Source: an uncultured Faecalibacterium sp. (lineage in GTDB: Bacteria > Bacillota > Clostridia > Oscillospirales > Ruminococcaceae). Taken from it: a DNA stretch of 64,000 nt. The stretch lies in the NCBI GenBank assembly GCA_934533135.1, contig CAKTBG010000005.1:1-64000 (forward strand), written 5' to 3'. A model generated the notes under the pieces. That model saw nothing but the letters and a program-made list of their open reading frames with translations. It did not search any database and was not told where the DNA came from. Both the position numbers and the translations under genes were made by a program. Below are positions 1-6,855 of this stretch, piece by piece; within the stretch, counting starts at the first letter, position 1; each line of letters begins with the position of its first letter.

Positions 1-14
1 AAACCTCCGATAAA

Positions 15-63
15 CAAAAAACGTACCCGAACCCTTTTTCGTAAAGAATCGGGTTCGAGTACG
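15..63 (-). terminator. Rho-independent terminator of tRNA-Val
   Basis: Read on the minus strand, an inverted repeat (arms CGTACTCGAACCC and GGGTTCGGGTACG, one wobble pair, plus strand 22-63) is followed by TTTTTTGTTT. It lies directly downstream of the tRNA gene and should end its transcript. Confidence 0.8.
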
Positions 64-70
64 AACTGAA

Positions 71-147
71 TGGTGGAGAATTAGGGACTCGAACCCCAGA
101 CCCCCTGCGTGTGATGCAGGTGCTCTAACCAGCTGAGCTAATCCTCC
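71..147 (-). tRNA. tRNA-Val (anticodon CAC), CCA encoded
   Basis: The minus strand folds as a full cloverleaf: acceptor GGAGGAT pairs with ATTCTCC (one G-T), the D arm begins TAGCTCAGCTGG, the anticodon stem CCTGC/GCAGG encloses loop ATCACAC with anticodon CAC, and the T arm carries GGTTCGAGTCC. The 3' CCA is encoded. CAC reads the valine codon GUG. It has its own promoter at 164-192 and terminator at 15-63, so it is a single-gene transcription unit. Confidence 0.93.
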
Positions 148-163
148 AAATCGGAACAGTGAT

Positions 164-192
164 ATTATACCACGCCGATGGAAGAATTGCAA
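164..192 (-). promoter_or_regulatory. Promoter of tRNA-Val
   Basis: On the minus strand TTGCAA, a 17-nt spacer and TATAAT. The -10 box ends 16 nt upstream of the mature tRNA 5' end. Confidence 0.75.
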
Positions 193-282
193 GCCCTAAT
201 TTTCATTTTTTTGCGTTTCTGTTTCTGCCGGGCGAAAAGCGCGCTTTTTCCGCTTATGTGCGCGGTTTTGGCTGGTTAACGG

Positions 283-311
283 TTGCTCTTTGCCGCAAAA
301 GGGTGTATACT
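283..311 (+). promoter_or_regulatory. Promoter of the FeoB-associated peptide
   Basis: TTGCTC (283-288), 17-nt spacer, TATACT (306-311). It is 49 nt upstream of the ATG at 360. Confidence 0.65.
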
Positions 312-359
312 GAAAGCCAGACAGGTGGGCAGCACCTGCACAAAAGAGAGGTCTTTTTT

Positions 360-524
360 ATGCTGACGATCCGCGGAATTATTACGCTGTTGATTCTGGT
401 CGTGGCTTTTGCCGTGGCCGTGGTCTGGATTTCCAAAAAAGGCGGCTGGAAAGGCGAAGGGTGCGGCGGCAACTGTGCATCCTGCCACCAGCACTGCGAC
501 ACCCCCGACCAGAACAAGCACTGA
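360..524 (+). CDS. FeoB-associated Cys-rich membrane protein
   Basis: This 54-residue protein has one N-terminal membrane helix (about residues 5-24) followed by a short lysine/glycine stretch and a Cys-rich tail GCGGNCASCHQHC. The pattern fits the small FeoB-associated Cys-rich peptides that usually sit downstream of the ferrous iron transporter FeoB; the tail probably binds iron or another metal at the inner face of the membrane. The start is the ATG at 360, preceded by AAAGAGAGG; a longer reading frame open to 159 has no ribosome site and contains the promoter. No feoB is present in this window, so the gene is either detached from its usual partner or feoB lies upstream. Confidence 0.7.
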   Translation: MLTIRGIITLLILVVAFAVAVVWISKKGGWKGEGCGGNCASCHQHCDTPDQNKH

Positions 525-531
525 CAACCGG

Positions 532-559
532 CTCCCTCGGACTTTCCGAGGGAGTTTTT
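532..559 (+). terminator. Rho-independent terminator
   Basis: CTCCCTCGG / CCGAGGGAG stem with a 5-nt loop followed by TTTTT, directly after the stop codon at 524. Confidence 0.85.
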
Positions 560-572
560 CTGTTTCCGGGAT

Positions 573-872
573 TCAGGAGACCGCTGCGCCCTCGCCTGCC
601 GCATAGACGGCAACGGTGCTCAGCAGATCCAGCTGGGCTTTCTGGTAGGTGGTGCGTCCGATGTTCAGTCGCTCGATGGTCTCCTCTTCGCCGCAGTGCT
701 CGAAATACCGCAGGCGGAGCAGATTGGAGCGGATGGGATCCTGCCGGTCGTAGTAGTCCAGCGTTTTCTCGATGGCGCGGGACCATCCGCGGTTCACCGG
801 GCATTGCGCCCATTGCCGGGTGCCGTAACGTCTGAGGGCGTTCTTGGTCTGGGCAACCTGTTCCCGCGTCAT
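573..872 (-). CDS. Small phage-like protein, sigma region 4 / ArpU-like
   Basis: A 99-residue protein whose C-terminal half (SNLLRLRYFEHC, then EETIERLNIGRTTYQKAQ) resembles a sigma region 4 or ArpU/RinA-type helix-turn-helix, as found in late regulators of Gram-positive phages. I do not recognise an exact family. Its ATG overlaps the stop codon of the upstream gene (869-1147) by 4 nt, so the two are translationally coupled and are expressed from the strong promoter at 1203-1231. With the divergent repressor at 1346 they look like the control region of a prophage or integrated element whose other genes are absent here. Confidence 0.5.
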   Translation of the reverse strand: MTREQVAQTKNALRRYGTRQWAQCPVNRGWSRAIEKTLDYYDRQDPIRSNLLRLRYFEHCGEEETIERLNIGRTTYQKAQLDLLSTVAVYAAGEGAAVS

Positions 873-1147
873 GGGCGGCTCCTTTCGCTTTGAGGTTTGG
901 GGGCGGGCGTCCGGCGGGGCAGCGGGGTCGTCCAGTAGACATCCGGCGCAAAAAAGCAGTGATCCCGCTCTTCCCGGGTCAGCTCCAGCAGATGCGACAG
1001 CTTGTCCGCCTCGCTGACCTTGAAATCCTTCTCCCCCCGCAGTTTCAGGCGCAGCGTGTTGGGTGCGATCCCCAAGATCCGGGCGACATACCCGTGTTTG
1101 AATCCCCGCCGATCAATGTAGCCGCTGAGTTGTGCAACGTCGATCAT
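869..1147 (-). CDS. Small helix-turn-helix protein, phage DUF739/Cro-like
   Basis: A 92-residue protein with an N-terminal helix-turn-helix of the kind seen in small phage regulators: residues about 5-55 contain YIDRRGFKHGYVARILGI, then NTLRLKLRGEKDFKVSEADK, which is close in pattern to Gram-positive phage DUF739/Cro proteins. The C-terminal 30 residues are Pro/Arg-rich and probably disordered. It is transcribed divergently from the LexA/CI-like repressor at 1346, with a perfect consensus promoter in between, as expected for an early lytic-side gene. The reading frame starts at an ATG preceded by GGAGAAG. Function as a Cro-like antagonist is inferred from position. Confidence 0.5.
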   Translation of the reverse strand: MIDVAQLSGYIDRRGFKHGYVARILGIAPNTLRLKLRGEKDFKVSEADKLSHLLELTREERDHCFFAPDVYWTTPLPRRTPAPKPQSERSRP

Positions 1148-1202
1148 GGCATCTTCTCCTTTCTGTTTTACGAATCTCCTTGTTTCAACAATCTTTGGTT
1201 GT

Positions 1203-1231
1203 ATTATAGTTCAATGTTGATTGTTTGTCAA
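1203..1231 (-). promoter_or_regulatory. Consensus promoter of the Cro-like operon
   Basis: On the minus strand TTGACA, exactly 17 nt, TATAAT: a perfect sigma-70/SigA match. The region around it (1183-1232) holds several CAAC/GTTG and CAAT/ATTG half sites that could be repressor operators. A promoter this strong in front of phage-like genes needs a repressor, presumably the divergent gene at 1346. Confidence 0.85.
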
Positions 1232-1253
1232 CTCTATTTTGGATTTTTGGGGC

Positions 1254-1288
1254 AAAAAGTTGAATTTCAGGAACTTTTTTGGTATACT
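1254..1288 (+). promoter_or_regulatory. Repressor promoter with overlapping inverted repeat
   Basis: TTGAAT (1260-1265), 17-nt spacer, TATACT (1283-1288). An inverted repeat AAAAAGTT / AACTTTTT (1254-1261 and 1272-1279) overlaps the -35 box, so it may be an autoregulatory operator. Downstream in the leader there is a second inverted repeat CCCTACA / TGTAGGG (1302-1308 and 1320-1326). Confidence 0.65.
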
Positions 1289-1345
1289 GATTGCAAAGTT
1301 CCCCTACAGCGTTCTTTTTTGTAGGGCAGAAAGCGAGGTTTTTCG

Positions 1346-1963
1346 ATGTCGGAACTTTCCCGCCGGATACGGCATCGCCGGGAAGAGCTCGGCTTATCGC
1401 AGGAGGAACTGGCTGACCGGATGGGCTACCGCTCCAAGTCCTCCATCACCAAACTGGAAAAAGGCGTCAACGATCTGCCCCAGTCCAAGCTGGAAGAGCT
1501 GGCCGCTGCCCTTCATACCACGTCGGCGTGGCTTTTGGGGCTGGACATTCCGGCTCCTCCGCCGGGCTTTGAGCCGCTGCCGGTTATGGCACAGGTGCCG
1601 CTGGTTGGCTCCATCGCCTGCGGCACGCCCATCACGGCAGAGCAGAACATCGAGTGCTATATCGGCGTTCCGGCTGCATGGCACGCCGACTTCGCGCTGA
1701 CCTGCCACGGAAACAGCATGGCTCCCACCATCTGCGACGGCGACATCGTCTGCATCCGCCGCCAGCCCGAGGTCGAGCAGGGCGAGATCGCCGCCGTCCG
1801 GGTCGGGGAGGAAGCCACCCTCAAGCACTTTCACCGGCAGGGCGACGCCGTCATGCTGCTGGCCGACAACGCCGCTGTCTGCCCGCCCATGATCTACACC
1901 GGCACGCAGCTGGAAGAGCTGCAGATCGAGGGCAAGGCCGTGGGCTTCTGCCGCGGATTGTAA
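1346..1963 (+). CDS. XRE-family LexA/CI-like repressor with S24 peptidase domain
   Basis: A 205-residue repressor. Residues 5-63 form an XRE helix-turn-helix (RIRHRREELGLSQEELADRM, then SSITKLEKG). Residues 80-200 form an S24 autoprotease: a Cys92-Gly93 pair in GSIACGT is the candidate self-cleavage site, Ser124 in HGNSMAP the nucleophile and Lys160 in ATLKH the general base. Such proteins keep a prophage or integrated element silent and are inactivated by RecA-stimulated self-cleavage after DNA damage. It lies divergent to two phage-like genes, and the 198-bp gap contains promoters on both strands. No integrase or structural phage gene is seen, so it may be a domesticated remnant. Confidence 0.85.
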   Translation: MSELSRRIRHRREELGLSQEELADRMGYRSKSSITKLEKGVNDLPQSKLEELAAALHTTSAWLLGLDIPAPPPGFEPLPVMAQVPLVGSIACGTPITAEQNIECYIGVPAAWHADFALTCHGNSMAPTICDGDIVCIRRQPEVEQGEIAAVRVGEEATLKHFHRQGDAVMLLADNAAVCPPMIYTGTQLEELQIEGKAVGFCRGL

Positions 1964-1964
1964 G

Positions 1965-2003
1965 CCCTCTCCGTCGCCTACGGCGACAGCTCCCCCAAAG
2001 GGC
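1965..2003 (+). repeat. Partial copy of the CCCTCTC intergenic repeat
   Basis: CCCTCTCCGTCGCCTACGGC followed by GACAGCTCCCCCAAAGGG. It starts one base after the TAA stop of the repressor gene (1961-1963) and contains the hairpin GTCGCC/GGCGAC. The rest of the gap to 2208 shows no gene; I see only an AGATAT/ATATCT pair around 2066-2097. Confidence 0.7.
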
Positions 2004-2208
2004 AACAACGACGACCGCGGCCAGCGGCCGAAACAGGGAGGAGTTGTTGGGGCAGTGGCCAGCGAGATATGAATGCCGCCCAAGGCACGAAATATCTGCT
2101 GGGAGCCACAACCCGTTGAGCCCTTGGCATACCGGCATCCGTTTCATCTGATCGCCTGCGGCTCCAACGTCAGCCGGGCGTTGCGATCCACGATAATAGG
2201 AGATATTT

Positions 2209-2913
2209 ATGACAGCACAACCTTCCAACGAGGCCATGACGCTCAAGGTCATCGCCCACATCCACACCGCCTTCCCCACCAAATTTGGCATCCCGCGGCA
2301 GAGCGGGCTGGTGGACAGCCTGCGGGGAGAGATCCTCTTCACCCCGGAATACTGCAACGCCGATGCCGTGCGCGGGCTGGAAGATTTCAGCCATCTCTGG
2401 CTGATCTGGCAGTTTTCGGGAGCCGTCCGAGACAGCTGGTCGCCGACGGTCCGCCCTCCCCGTCTGGGCGGCAACACCCGGATGGGCGTGTTTGCCACCC
2501 GTTCTCCGTTTCGCCCCAACCCTCTGGGTCTGTCCAGTGTCCGGCTGGAAAAAATCGAGTTTCGCCCCGAAGCCGGCCCGGTGCTGATCGTGCGGGGAGC
2601 CGACCTGATGGACGGCACTCCCATCTATGACATCAAGCCCTACCTCCCCTATGCTGACTGCCACCCGGACGCTGCGGGCGGTTTCACGGTCCAGACCCAG
2701 CAGCACCGGCTCCGGGTCGAATGCCCGGAGCCCCTCTGGGGCAGGATCCCCGCCGACCAGCGGGAAGGTCTGATCGGTGTACTGGAACAGGATCCCCGCC
2801 CCTCCTATCAGCACGATCCCGGCCGGGTCTACGGCATGGCCTTCGGCGGGCTGGAAGTCCACTTCACCGTGGAGGACGATGTGCTGACCGTGACCGGCAT
2901 CGACTGCCGCTGA
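2209..2913 (+). CDS. trmO: tRNA (N6-threonylcarbamoyladenosine37-N6)-methyltransferase TrmO
   Basis: A 234-residue protein of the TsaA/TrmO family, the same length as the E. coli enzyme (235). It uses S-adenosylmethionine to methylate t6A at position 37 of tRNA-Thr, tuning ACY decoding. Family hallmarks seen are PTKFGIPRQSGL near residue 23, LEDFSHLWLIWQF near 62, and the TRSPFRPNPLGLS motif near residue 98, in the SAM/t6A site. The start ATG is preceded by ATAGGAG; an alternative ATG nine codons later has a weaker site. A LysR gene follows after 12 nt, so the two are co-transcribed; the link between them is unclear. Confidence 0.88.
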   Translation: MTAQPSNEAMTLKVIAHIHTAFPTKFGIPRQSGLVDSLRGEILFTPEYCNADAVRGLEDFSHLWLIWQFSGAVRDSWSPTVRPPRLGGNTRMGVFATRSPFRPNPLGLSSVRLEKIEFRPEAGPVLIVRGADLMDGTPIYDIKPYLPYADCHPDAAGGFTVQTQQHRLRVECPEPLWGRIPADQREGLIGVLEQDPRPSYQHDPGRVYGMAFGGLEVHFTVEDDVLTVTGIDCR

Positions 2914-2925
2914 CCGGAGGCTGCC

Positions 2926-3804
2926 ATGGAACTGCGCACCGTCAATACCTTTCTTCATGTGGCCGAACTGCACAGTTTTTCGCAGGCGGCGCGGGAGCTG
3001 GGCTATTCCCAGTCGGCCATCTCCTCCCAGATCGCCCAGCTGGAAGCCGAGCTGGAAACGCCCCTCTTTGACCGGGTGGGCAAGACCGTCCGCCTGACCG
3101 ATGCCGGGCAGACCTTTCAGGCCTACGCCCGCACCCTGCTGACCACTGCACAGCAGGCCAAAGCCGCCCTGCAGCCGGAGCAGCAGATCCGGGGCACGCT
3201 CCGGGTCGCGCTGGCCGACTCGGTGTCCAGCGCGTTTCTGCCCGACCTGCTTCGGCAATACCACGCCCGGTGCCCGCAGGTGGAGCTGGTGCTTCGCACC
3301 GCCACCTCCGACGAGATGCTCCGGATGCTGTCCGCCAACCAGACCGACCTCGCCTACACCTTCGACCAGCCCATTCTCCTGCCCAGCATCACACTGGCCG
3401 TGGACACCCCGGAGCCGGTCTGCTTTGTGGCACCGGCCGGGCACCCGCTGGCCGAGCTGGAAACCGTGACCCTCGAAGAGCTGACCCGGCAGGAGTTTCT
3501 GCTCACCGAGCGGGGCATGAGCTACCGCGACGCGCTGGATCAGTGCCTTGCCGCCCAAGGGCTGGAAGTTCACCCCTACCTCGAGCTTGGCAGTGCAGCG
3601 CAGCTCTGCCAGCTGGTGGAACGCGGCATGGGGCTCTCCTTTCTGCCCGAGTACATCGTCCGCCCCGCCCTCGCCGCCGGGTCACTGGCCCGCCTGAATG
3701 TGCCGGAGTGTCAATTGCAGATGCACCGCCAGCTCTTCTACCACCGCGACAAATGGCTGACTCCACAGATGAAGCTTTTCATCGAGCTGGTGCAAAAGGG
3801 ATAA
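2926..3804 (+). CDS. LysR-family transcriptional regulator
   Basis: A 292-residue LysR protein. Residues 1-60 form the winged helix-turn-helix (FLHVAELHSFSQAARELGYS then SAISSQIAQLE), residues about 90-290 form the periplasmic-binding-protein-like effector domain. The start ATG has GGAGG 5 nt upstream. It is the second gene of a unit with trmO and ends at a bidirectional terminator at 3811-3857. Unlike most LysR genes it has no divergent partner, so its target cannot be read from context. Confidence 0.88.
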   Translation: MELRTVNTFLHVAELHSFSQAARELGYSQSAISSQIAQLEAELETPLFDRVGKTVRLTDAGQTFQAYARTLLTTAQQAKAALQPEQQIRGTLRVALADSVSSAFLPDLLRQYHARCPQVELVLRTATSDEMLRMLSANQTDLAYTFDQPILLPSITLAVDTPEPVCFVAPAGHPLAELETVTLEELTRQEFLLTERGMSYRDALDQCLAAQGLEVHPYLELGSAAQLCQLVERGMGLSFLPEYIVRPALAAGSLARLNVPECQLQMHRQLFYHRDKWLTPQMKLFIELVQKG

Positions 3805-3810
3805 AACGGC

Positions 3811-3857
3811 AAAAAAGAATCTCCCGGTTGGATTTTTCGTTCCAATCGGGAGATTTT
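3811..3857. terminator. Bidirectional terminator between convergent genes
   Basis: ATCTCCCGGTTGGA / TCCAATCGGGAGAT stem (one G-T), 8-nt loop, flanked by A6 on the left and TTTTTG on the right, so it can act on the LysR unit (plus) and on the sigma-factor operon (minus). Confidence 0.85.
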
Positions 3858-3867
3858 TGATTTGATA

Positions 3868-4698
3868 TTACGTTTCGTTTTCCGAATTGACGGCTTCCGT
3901 CTCGCTGTTTTCTTCGATCTCTGCTTCGTTTTCCGCGTCAAGGGCATCGCTCTCGGCGGCATCGAGATCGGCTTCGTACTGCTGCTGTTTTGCAAGTTGC
4001 TCGAGCATCTGCTTCTCGGTCCAATCCTGCTGGACGGTATCCTGCAGGTCGATGTGCCACGGCTGTGCGCCCATGCTGCTCTCAAACAGCACTTCGTAGG
4101 GCTGGATGGCCTGCTTCTGGATGATGTTCATCAGGGTGCGGCAGTCGGCGGCAAAGTGTTCGGCATCCGGATAAGCTTCTTCCAGCTCGATGCGCAGGTA
4201 GATGTCCTGTTTGCTATTCTCTTTCGCCAGCTCTTCCAGCGTATCGGCCTTGCCGCGATAGTTGTGAAATGCGCCGTACAGATTCCGGATCTCAATATCC
4301 GGGGCGTCCTGCTTGAAATCCTCGTAGACCTCGGTGCGGTAAGCGTCGAACAGCGCATTTCTTCTCAGGGTCTGCTCCGGGCTATACTCCGCCAGCAGGG
4401 TCGGCACAACCATCAGGCAGAAACAACCACCGATCAAAATCAGGCAGAAAAATACTGAGAGGAAATCGTATCTCCAGCGTTCCGGCTTGCTGGCAAAATA
4501 GAGCACCTCGACCCCCAGCAGGATGATGGCCGCTGCCGGGAGGATCTTCAGAGCCAGCATCCAATCGAATTTCGGCACAAAGTAATAAAGGAGAAAGAAT
4601 ATCCCCGCTGCAATCAGGCAAAGCCCCAGCGTGAAGCTGCCGACCCTGCGGATGGGGGCGTTCGCCTCCGGTTTATGCATCGTCATTTCCATCTTCAT
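3868..4698 (-). CDS. Membrane protein, last gene of sigma/anti-sigma operon
   Basis: A protein of about 276 residues with four predicted membrane helices in the first 120 residues (stretches SFTLGLCLIAAGIFFLLYYF, ALKILPAAAIILLGVEVLYF and DFLSVFFCLILIGGCFCLMV), resembling the LiaF/DUF5668-like membrane region, then a soluble domain and a strongly acidic C-terminus. The chosen start (4698) has GGAG 7 nt upstream; three further in-frame ATGs at 4692, 4686 and 4680 are possible. It overlaps the preceding gene by 26 nt. I do not recognise a function; with the sigma factor upstream it may be part of an envelope stress response. Confidence 0.6.
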   Translation of the reverse strand: MKMEMTMHKPEANAPIRRVGSFTLGLCLIAAGIFFLLYYFVPKFDWMLALKILPAAAIILLGVEVLYFASKPERWRYDFLSVFFCLILIGGCFCLMVVPTLLAEYSPEQTLRRNALFDAYRTEVYEDFKQDAPDIEIRNLYGAFHNYRGKADTLEELAKENSKQDIYLRIELEEAYPDAEHFAADCRTLMNIIQKQAIQPYEVLFESSMGAQPWHIDLQDTVQQDWTEKQMLEQLAKQQQYEADLDAAESDALDAENEAEIEENSETEAVNSENET

Positions 4699-5374
4699 CC
4701 TCACTCTCCACCGGCGGATCGGTCGGCTCTGTCGTGCTGTCCGCATGGAATTTCGGGAAATGCAGCTTCGGGAATGCAGGCATCGAAAACTCCGGCGTTT
4801 TCTCCGCAGAAGCCCGATACTCGTGGAAATCCGGGTCGTCGGCACTGCTGCCCTCCGGCTTTCTGCCCGCCTTGGGGCCTTTGACCAGCCAGATGCCGCA
4901 GATGATGAGGGCAACACAGACCACGACCTGCGGCAGCTGATCCATCACCAGATAGAAGGCGCGGAAGAAGGGGTTGTTCTGACCCCAACGCCACATCAGG
5001 TCGTTGAGGGCGTTCATCAGGATGTTCTCATAGGCGATGAGGACGCCAAAGGCAATGAGCGTCCAGCCCACCAGCTTGTGGCTGTCCAGCATCATCTGCA
5101 CCAGCCGCTTATCCTTGGGGTCAAAGTGGACGAGGTAATCGTCTGCGGGGGCCGTGCCCGTGGCGATCTGCGCCCGGAGGTTGAAGGTATCAAAGAAGCT
5201 GTACATCCACACCACGATCAGGAAAAACGCCGCCGGGGAGATCAGTGCCGCCACCATGCAGATGGCACAGCACATCAGGATCAGCGAAAGCCCGCGCTTC
5301 ATATAGCCCTGATACATCTGTCCTGCGCCCGGGATGAAGGCGAACAGGAAGGTCAAAATTCCATTTTTCTGCAT
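4673..5374 (-). CDS. Membrane protein with TM2-like N-terminus
   Basis: A 233-residue protein. The N-terminal 75 residues read like a TM2-type module: a glycine-rich turn FIPGAGQMYQGYMKRG between two hydrophobic helices. Two more helices follow at about 100-120 and 143-165, and the C-terminal 65 residues are polar, Pro/Asp/Glu-rich and probably cytoplasmic. It lies third in the operon behind sigma and anti-sigma factors and overlaps the following membrane gene. Function unknown; co-regulation with the sigma factor is inferred from gene order. Confidence 0.6.
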   Translation of the reverse strand: MQKNGILTFLFAFIPGAGQMYQGYMKRGLSLILMCCAICMVAALISPAAFFLIVVWMYSFFDTFNLRAQIATGTAPADDYLVHFDPKDKRLVQMMLDSHKLVGWTLIAFGVLIAYENILMNALNDLMWRWGQNNPFFRAFYLVMDQLPQVVVCVALIICGIWLVKGPKAGRKPEGSSADDPDFHEYRASAEKTPEFSMPAFPKLHFPKFHADSTTEPTDPPVESEDEDGNDDA

Positions 5375-5387
5375 AAAGATTCTCCTT

Positions 5388-5906
5388 TTATCGGGTCTTG
5401 GGCGTTTCGCCGCCCGTCGTATCGGTGGTGTTCTTGCCGGGGAGGAGCTTTTCCAGCGCGTGGTTCACATGGTCGGAAAAGGTCTCCCGCGGTCTGATCT
5501 CGACCGGCCTGCCCAGCTCTTTGGGCTGGTAGTTTTCCACCGTCTGCTGGATCTGTGTGGAAAGCAGCGCGTCGTTCACGCTCTTCTGCCAGCCCAGCAT
5601 CTGCTCCAGTGCGCCGGATCGCCACAGGGTCAAGGCCAGCACTGCGGCAACGCTGGCCACGGCCACCCGGCCATAGGTGTTCTGCATCAGCCGCACCCAG
5701 AGGGTGGTCATGACCGTATTCTTCATGCCCTTAGGCGGCGTTTCCAGCACATCTGCCGTCAGAAGTGCGGTGTACCGATCCATGCACTTGTCGCAGTAGG
5801 ACAGGTGTTCCGCCGCTTCCAGACGCCCCAGCTCGTCCAGCTGCCCCCCGGCGACGGCCTGCAGCCCCTCGTCAGTGAAGCATCCGTTTTCTTGAAACAG
5901 TTCCAT
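5388..5906 (-). CDS. Anti-sigma factor with zinc-finger (zf-HC2) N-terminus
   Basis: A 172-residue protein. The N-terminal part has a putative zinc-binding zf-HC2 motif, EHLSYCDKC (H..C..C) near residue 32, typical of anti-sigma factors that hold an ECF sigma factor at the membrane. One transmembrane helix follows (RVAVASVAAVLALTLW, about 80-95), then an extracytoplasmic tail. The start at 5906 is set by AAAGGGGGAG upstream and lies 35 nt inside the end of the sigma-factor gene, a typical coupled sigma/anti-sigma pair. Confidence 0.78.
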   Translation of the reverse strand: MELFQENGCFTDEGLQAVAGGQLDELGRLEAAEHLSYCDKCMDRYTALLTADVLETPPKGMKNTVMTTLWVRLMQNTYGRVAVASVAAVLALTLWRSGALEQMLGWQKSVNDALLSTQIQQTVENYQPKELGRPVEIRPRETFSDHVNHALEKLLPGKNTTDTTGGETPKTR

Positions 5907-6432
5907 CTTCGCTCCCCCTTTCTGTGGTTTCCCCGCTGCGGATCTGCTCCGCCAGCATCTTTTTGGCACGGTAGACCTGCGCTTCCACGGTCTTCTGCGG
6001 CCGGCCGCAGAGCCGCGCAGCCTCCGCCGCCGTGTGCTGCTCCAGCAGCATCAGGCGGCAGGGCGTTTTGTAGGGCTCCCGCAGGCAGAGGATCCGTTGG
6101 GTCAGCTCTTCGCGCCCCATCTCGTCCAGCACCCTCTGTTCCGGGTCAAACTCCGGCGGTGCGCCCTCCAAGGCCAGCACCGCGTCGCCCGGGGTGTTCA
6201 CCCGCCGGACCCACGCGCTGCGCAGATAATCCTTCGCCTTATTGGAGGCGATGCGGGCCAGCCATTGCTTTTCAAACCCGGGCGGGCAGCGGTCGATGCT
6301 CCGCCATGCCGCCAGAAAGGTCTCCTGCGTCAGATCCTGCGCGTCGCCCTCGTCCGGCACCAGCTGGTGGCAGACCGTATAGACCAGGGCTTGATACGTC
6401 TGCACCAATGTATTGAATTCCAGTGTGGTCAA
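5872..6432 (-). CDS. ECF-type RNA polymerase sigma factor
   Basis: A protein of about 186 residues with a sigma region 2 (FNTLVQTYQALVYTVCHQLV, then DAQDLTQETFLAAWRS with the DLTQETF core) and region 4 (LTQRILCLREPYKTPCRLML, then TAAEAARLCGRPQKTVEAQV). The start is assigned to TTG at 6432 because AAAGGAGG lies 12 nt upstream; an ATG at 6462 in the same frame has no ribosome site. It leads an operon with its likely anti-sigma factor (35-nt overlap) and two membrane proteins. I could not identify an autoregulatory ECF promoter with confidence. Confidence 0.82.
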   Translation of the reverse strand: MTTLEFNTLVQTYQALVYTVCHQLVPDEGDAQDLTQETFLAAWRSIDRCPPGFEKQWLARIASNKAKDYLRSAWVRRVNTPGDAVLALEGAPPEFDPEQRVLDEMGREELTQRILCLREPYKTPCRLMLLEQHTAAEAARLCGRPQKTVEAQVYRAKKMLAEQIRSGETTERGSEDGTVSRKRMLH

Positions 6433-6544
6433 TGCACCGCACGACCTCCTTTCGGTTGGCATCGGGGCTGTTTTTGTGCTGCCCTTCTGTACTCTAAAAC
6501 GAACGATGGGAAGGTTTTCCTGCATTTGTGGAAAAATATTTGGA

Positions 6545-6645
6545 AACCCTCTCCGTCGCCTCTGGCGAAGAGAAAAAGCCCAACGGACTGCCAAGGCCTC
6601 CCCTACTAGGGGAGGTGGCATCCCGAAGGGATGACGGAGAGGTTG
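6545..6645 (+). repeat. CCCTCTC-family repeat, full-length form
   Basis: About 100 bp bounded by inverted ends AACCCTCTCCGTC / GACGGAGAGGTT, with inner hairpins CCTCCCC/GGGGAGG (6597-6615) and CATCCCGAAGGGATG. It is a dispersed, non-coding element related to those at 6732, 42320, 42473, 49754, 54696 and 57801. Confidence 0.7.
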
Positions 6646-6731
6646 GACAAAGGTGCTGCTTCGTTTGAGGCAGCATCTATGGGTTCCAAAACCGGGAGCA
6701 GCTGCTTATAGGGAAAGGCGTTTCTCCCTTC

Positions 6732-6786
6732 CAACCTCTCAGTCTGCTTCGCAGACAGCTCCCCTAGTAGGGGAGCCTTTGGCAAA
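6732..6786 (+). repeat. CCCTCTC-family repeat, short form
   Basis: ACCTCTCAGTCTGCTTCGCA then GACAGCTCCCCTAGTAGGGG and AGCCTTTGGCA: three nested hairpins (GTCTGC/GCAGAC, CTCCCCT/AGGGGAG). It lies 70 bp upstream of birA. The whole 6433-6855 interval has no gene; besides the two repeats it must hold the birA promoter, for which TATAAT-like AT-rich DNA at 6820-6835 is the best candidate. Confidence 0.7.
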
Positions 6787-6855
6787 GAGATTTTGTTTTT
6801 TGCTCTATTTATGATAGAATATAATATATCATACCACACAAGGAGGCCGTCGGCT

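Noticed and set aside
2004-2208. A small gene between the repressor and trmO
   Set aside because: The frames present have no ribosome site or recognisable pattern; the region looks like repeat-derived non-coding DNA.
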